Assembly (NCBI GenBank): GCA_001438005.1
Contig: LIBO01000050.1
Location: 1 to 6,916, forward strand
Direction of reading: 5' to 3'
DNA: 6,916 nt
From: Verrucomicrobia subdivision 6 bacterium BACL9 MAG-120507-bin52
GTDB taxonomy: Bacteria; Verrucomicrobiota; Verrucomicrobiia; Methylacidiphilales; Verrucolacustridaceae
The position numbers and the translations under genes are program-made. The notes under the pieces are model-generated. The model saw only the letters and a program-made list of their open reading frames with translations, had not been told where the DNA came from and searched no databases. Of the stretch, positions 5,593 through 6,916 are shown piece after piece (positions within the stretch are counted from its first letter, which is position 1; each line of letters begins with the position of its first letter).

Positions 5593-6339
5593 TTACATCG
5601 TCATGCCGCCATCGATGGCCCATGCCTGGCCGGTGACGTAGCCGGCATCTGGGCCACAAAGAAAAGAGACAAGGCCAGCGACTTCCTCCGGCCTTCCAAA
5701 ACGATTTAAAGGTATGTTGGTCAACACTTTGGACTTTAGATCCTCCTTCAAAACAGAGGTCATATCGGTATCGAAAAAGCCTGGGCAGACACAGTTACAA
5801 GTAATGCCTCGGGAGGCGAACTCGCGGGCAACCGATTGGGTAAGGCCGATAAGGCCTGCTTTAGCGGCAGCGTAATTAGCCTGTCCGGCGTTGCCGACGA
5901 GGCCCACCACGGAGCCGATATTGACGATGCGGCCCGAGCGCGCCTTGAGCATTCCGCGGGAGGCGGCGCGGATCCAGCGGAAGGCACCCGTCAGGTTGGT
6001 ATCGATGACGGAGCACCAGTCCGCATCTTCCATGCGCATGACGAGGCCGTCTTTCGTGATGCCCGCGTTGTTGATCAGGGCACCGAGGGGGCCGGACTCT
6101 TTCTCAACGGCGGCGATGACTTGGTCGGCGGACTTCGGGTCGGAAATATCCGCAGCGTGGACGGAGGCTTTTCCCCCCGCCGCTTCAATCGCGGCGCGGA
6201 CTTCATGGAGCTTCTCCGCTTGGCGGGCCACGAGAGCTAACGACCATCCATCACGAGCGAGGCGTTCGGCGATGGCGCGGCCAAGGCCGCGGCTGGCTCC
6301 AGTGATGAGGGCCGTACGGGAGTTAGTGGGCGCGTTCAT
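5593..6339 (-). CDS. fabG: 3-oxoacyl-ACP reductase FabG
   Basis: FabG reduces 3-oxoacyl-ACP to 3-hydroxyacyl-ACP with NADPH, the first reduction of each fatty-acid elongation round. The 248-residue product (E. coli 244) is a classical short-chain dehydrogenase. It has the TGASRGLG nucleotide-binding loop at 13-20, NNAG at 90-93, and the catalytic residues N115, S143, Y156 and K160 (the last two within YAAAK). PGFFDTDMT at 186-194 and the end AIDGGMTM are typical of FabG. The ATG at 6337-6339 was chosen because conserved sequence begins just after it and GGAGAAGG precedes it; the longer reading to 6399 would add 20 residues translated from fabD sequence in another frame. It overlaps the fabD end by 17 bp. 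A CxCxC cluster (C181, C183, C185) precedes PGF, unlike the usual VNAVAPGF. Confidence 0.97.
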   Translation of the reverse strand: MNAPTNSRTALITGASRGLGRAIAERLARDGWSLALVARQAEKLHEVRAAIEAAGGKASVHAADISDPKSADQVIAAVEKESGPLGALINNAGITKDGLVMRMEDADWCSVIDTNLTGAFRWIRAASRGMLKARSGRIVNIGSVVGLVGNAGQANYAAAKAGLIGLTQSVAREFASRGITCNCVCPGFFDTDMTSVLKEDLKSKVLTNIPLNRFGRPEEVAGLVSFLCGPDAGYVTGQAWAIDGGMTM

Positions 6340-6916
6340 GAATGACCTTCTCCAGTTCCGCCAGAGTTCCGGCACTGTGGCAAGGAAGATCGGGGACAAT
6401 CTTCTTGGCCAGGCCGGCTAAGACGCCGCCCGGACCGAGTTCAATCAGCTGGGTCACCCCGCGGTCGGCAAGATCCTTGAGGCAGGCCTCCCAGCGGACG
6501 GTGCCGGTGACTTGATCGAGAAGGCTGGAGCGAATCTCTGCTTCGGAGGAGATGGGCCGGCCGAGGAAGTTAGAAAGGACGGGCACGGCGGGTATTTTAC
6601 AATTGGTTTTGCCGATGGCCTCAGCCAGGCCCTCTTTGGCGGAGGTCATAAGAGAGGAGTGGTAGGCGCCGGCGACTTTGAGGGGGATAGATCGTTTTAC
6701 GCCGGCGGTTTGGGCGGCGGTTTGGGTTTGGGCAAGTTTGCTGGCTGGGCCTGAGAGGACGACTTGGCCGCCACCGTTGAGATTGGCGACTTCCCAGCCT
6801 GAGGCGGTGGCGATTTGGGTGGCAATAGCTTCGGTGGTGCCGAGGAGCGCGAGCATGGCCCCTTGATTTTGGGCGCAGGCTTCTTCCATGAGGGTGCCAC
6901 GGCGGGCGACGAGACG
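6323..6916 (-). CDS. fabD: Malonyl-CoA:ACP transacylase FabD, C-terminal part (runs off the right edge)
   Basis: FabD moves the malonyl group from malonyl-CoA to ACP, supplying the extender unit for FabF. Reading is open to the window edge, giving 197 residues; about 110 N-terminal residues, including the GHSLGE serine motif, lie outside. The visible part starts RLVARRGTLMEEACAQNQGAM, which matches the conserved RGxLMQEA...GAM region, so the ATG at 6887-6889 is internal and not a start. The glutamine motif reads NLNGGGQVVLSG (relatives have NSPGQVV). The catalytic histidine is in KVAGAYHSSLM. IELGPGGVLAGLAKK near the end matches the family's GPGxVLxGL. The stop overlaps fabG by 17 bp. FabD-FabG-AcpP-FabF is the standard cluster order. 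Confidence 0.96.
   Translation of the reverse strand, partial: RLVARRGTLMEEACAQNQGAMLALLGTTEAIATQIATASGWEVANLNGGGQVVLSGPASKLAQTQTAAQTAGVKRSIPLKVAGAYHSSLMTSAKEGLAEAIGKTNCKIPAVPVLSNFLGRPISSEAEIRSSLLDQVTGTVRWEACLKDLADRGVTQLIELGPGGVLAGLAKKIVPDLPCHSAGTLAELEKVIHERAH
6346..6353 (-). promoter_or_regulatory. Ribosome binding site of fabG inside fabD
   Basis: GGAGAAGG on the minus strand, ending 6 nt before the fabG ATG and lying in the LEK codons near the fabD C-terminus. It decides the fabG start in favour of 6339 over the in-frame ATG at 6399. Confidence 0.65.

Noticed and set aside
1..6916. Search for an undescribed defence, mobile or biosynthetic system
   Set aside because: All substantial minus-strand coding sequence belongs to recognised housekeeping families, the gaps are under 100 bases, and no repeats, integrase, transposase or phage genes were seen.

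Overview
This window is a compact bacterial housekeeping block. All eleven genes lie on the minus strand, so the transcript reads from high to low coordinates. The order of transcription is fabD (partial) - fabG - acpP - fabF - rpmE - prfA - prmC - coaD - yceD/DUF177 - rpmF - plsX (partial). Intergenic sequence totals about 280 bases and the largest gap is 91 bases. Three junctions overlap: fabD/fabG by 17 bp, prfA/prmC by 4 bp and coaD/yceD by 4 bp. The block therefore looks like one operon or a few nested transcription units. No tRNA, rRNA, mobile element, CRISPR array or phage gene was seen.

The DNA is fairly GC-rich, judged by eye, and codon use looks even across the window. Protein character (RF1 with GGPGGQGVN, L31 with four zinc cysteines, cysteine-free L32) and the joining of a fatty-acid cluster to rpmE-prfA-prmC-coaD suggest a Gram-negative lineage of the PVC type, perhaps Verrucomicrobiota. 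That assignment is an inference of low to moderate confidence.

Layout by function: (a) 6916-3947, fatty-acid synthesis: FabD loads malonyl onto ACP, FabF condenses, FabG reduces the 3-keto group, and AcpP carries the chain. (b) 3935-1690, translation: ribosomal protein L31, release factor RF1, and PrmC, the methyltransferase that modifies the GGQ glutamine of RF1. (c) 1676-1185, CoaD, the penultimate enzyme of coenzyme A synthesis; CoA is the source of the ACP phosphopantetheine arm and of the malonyl-CoA and acyl-CoA substrates. (d) 1188-1, yceD-rpmF-plsX, the conserved set that usually leads into fabH-fabD. Compared with the familiar yceD-rpmF-plsX-fabH-fabD-fabG-acpP-fabF order, the fatty-acid half here sits upstream rather than downstream.

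The most useful non-coding signals are three RNA hairpins at gene junctions: a perfect 10-bp stem just after acpP, a 6-bp stem that includes the acpP Shine-Dalgarno sequence, and a short stem plus U-run directly before the plsX start. I found no sign of a new biological system; the findings concern regulation, gene order and a few non-standard motif residues.
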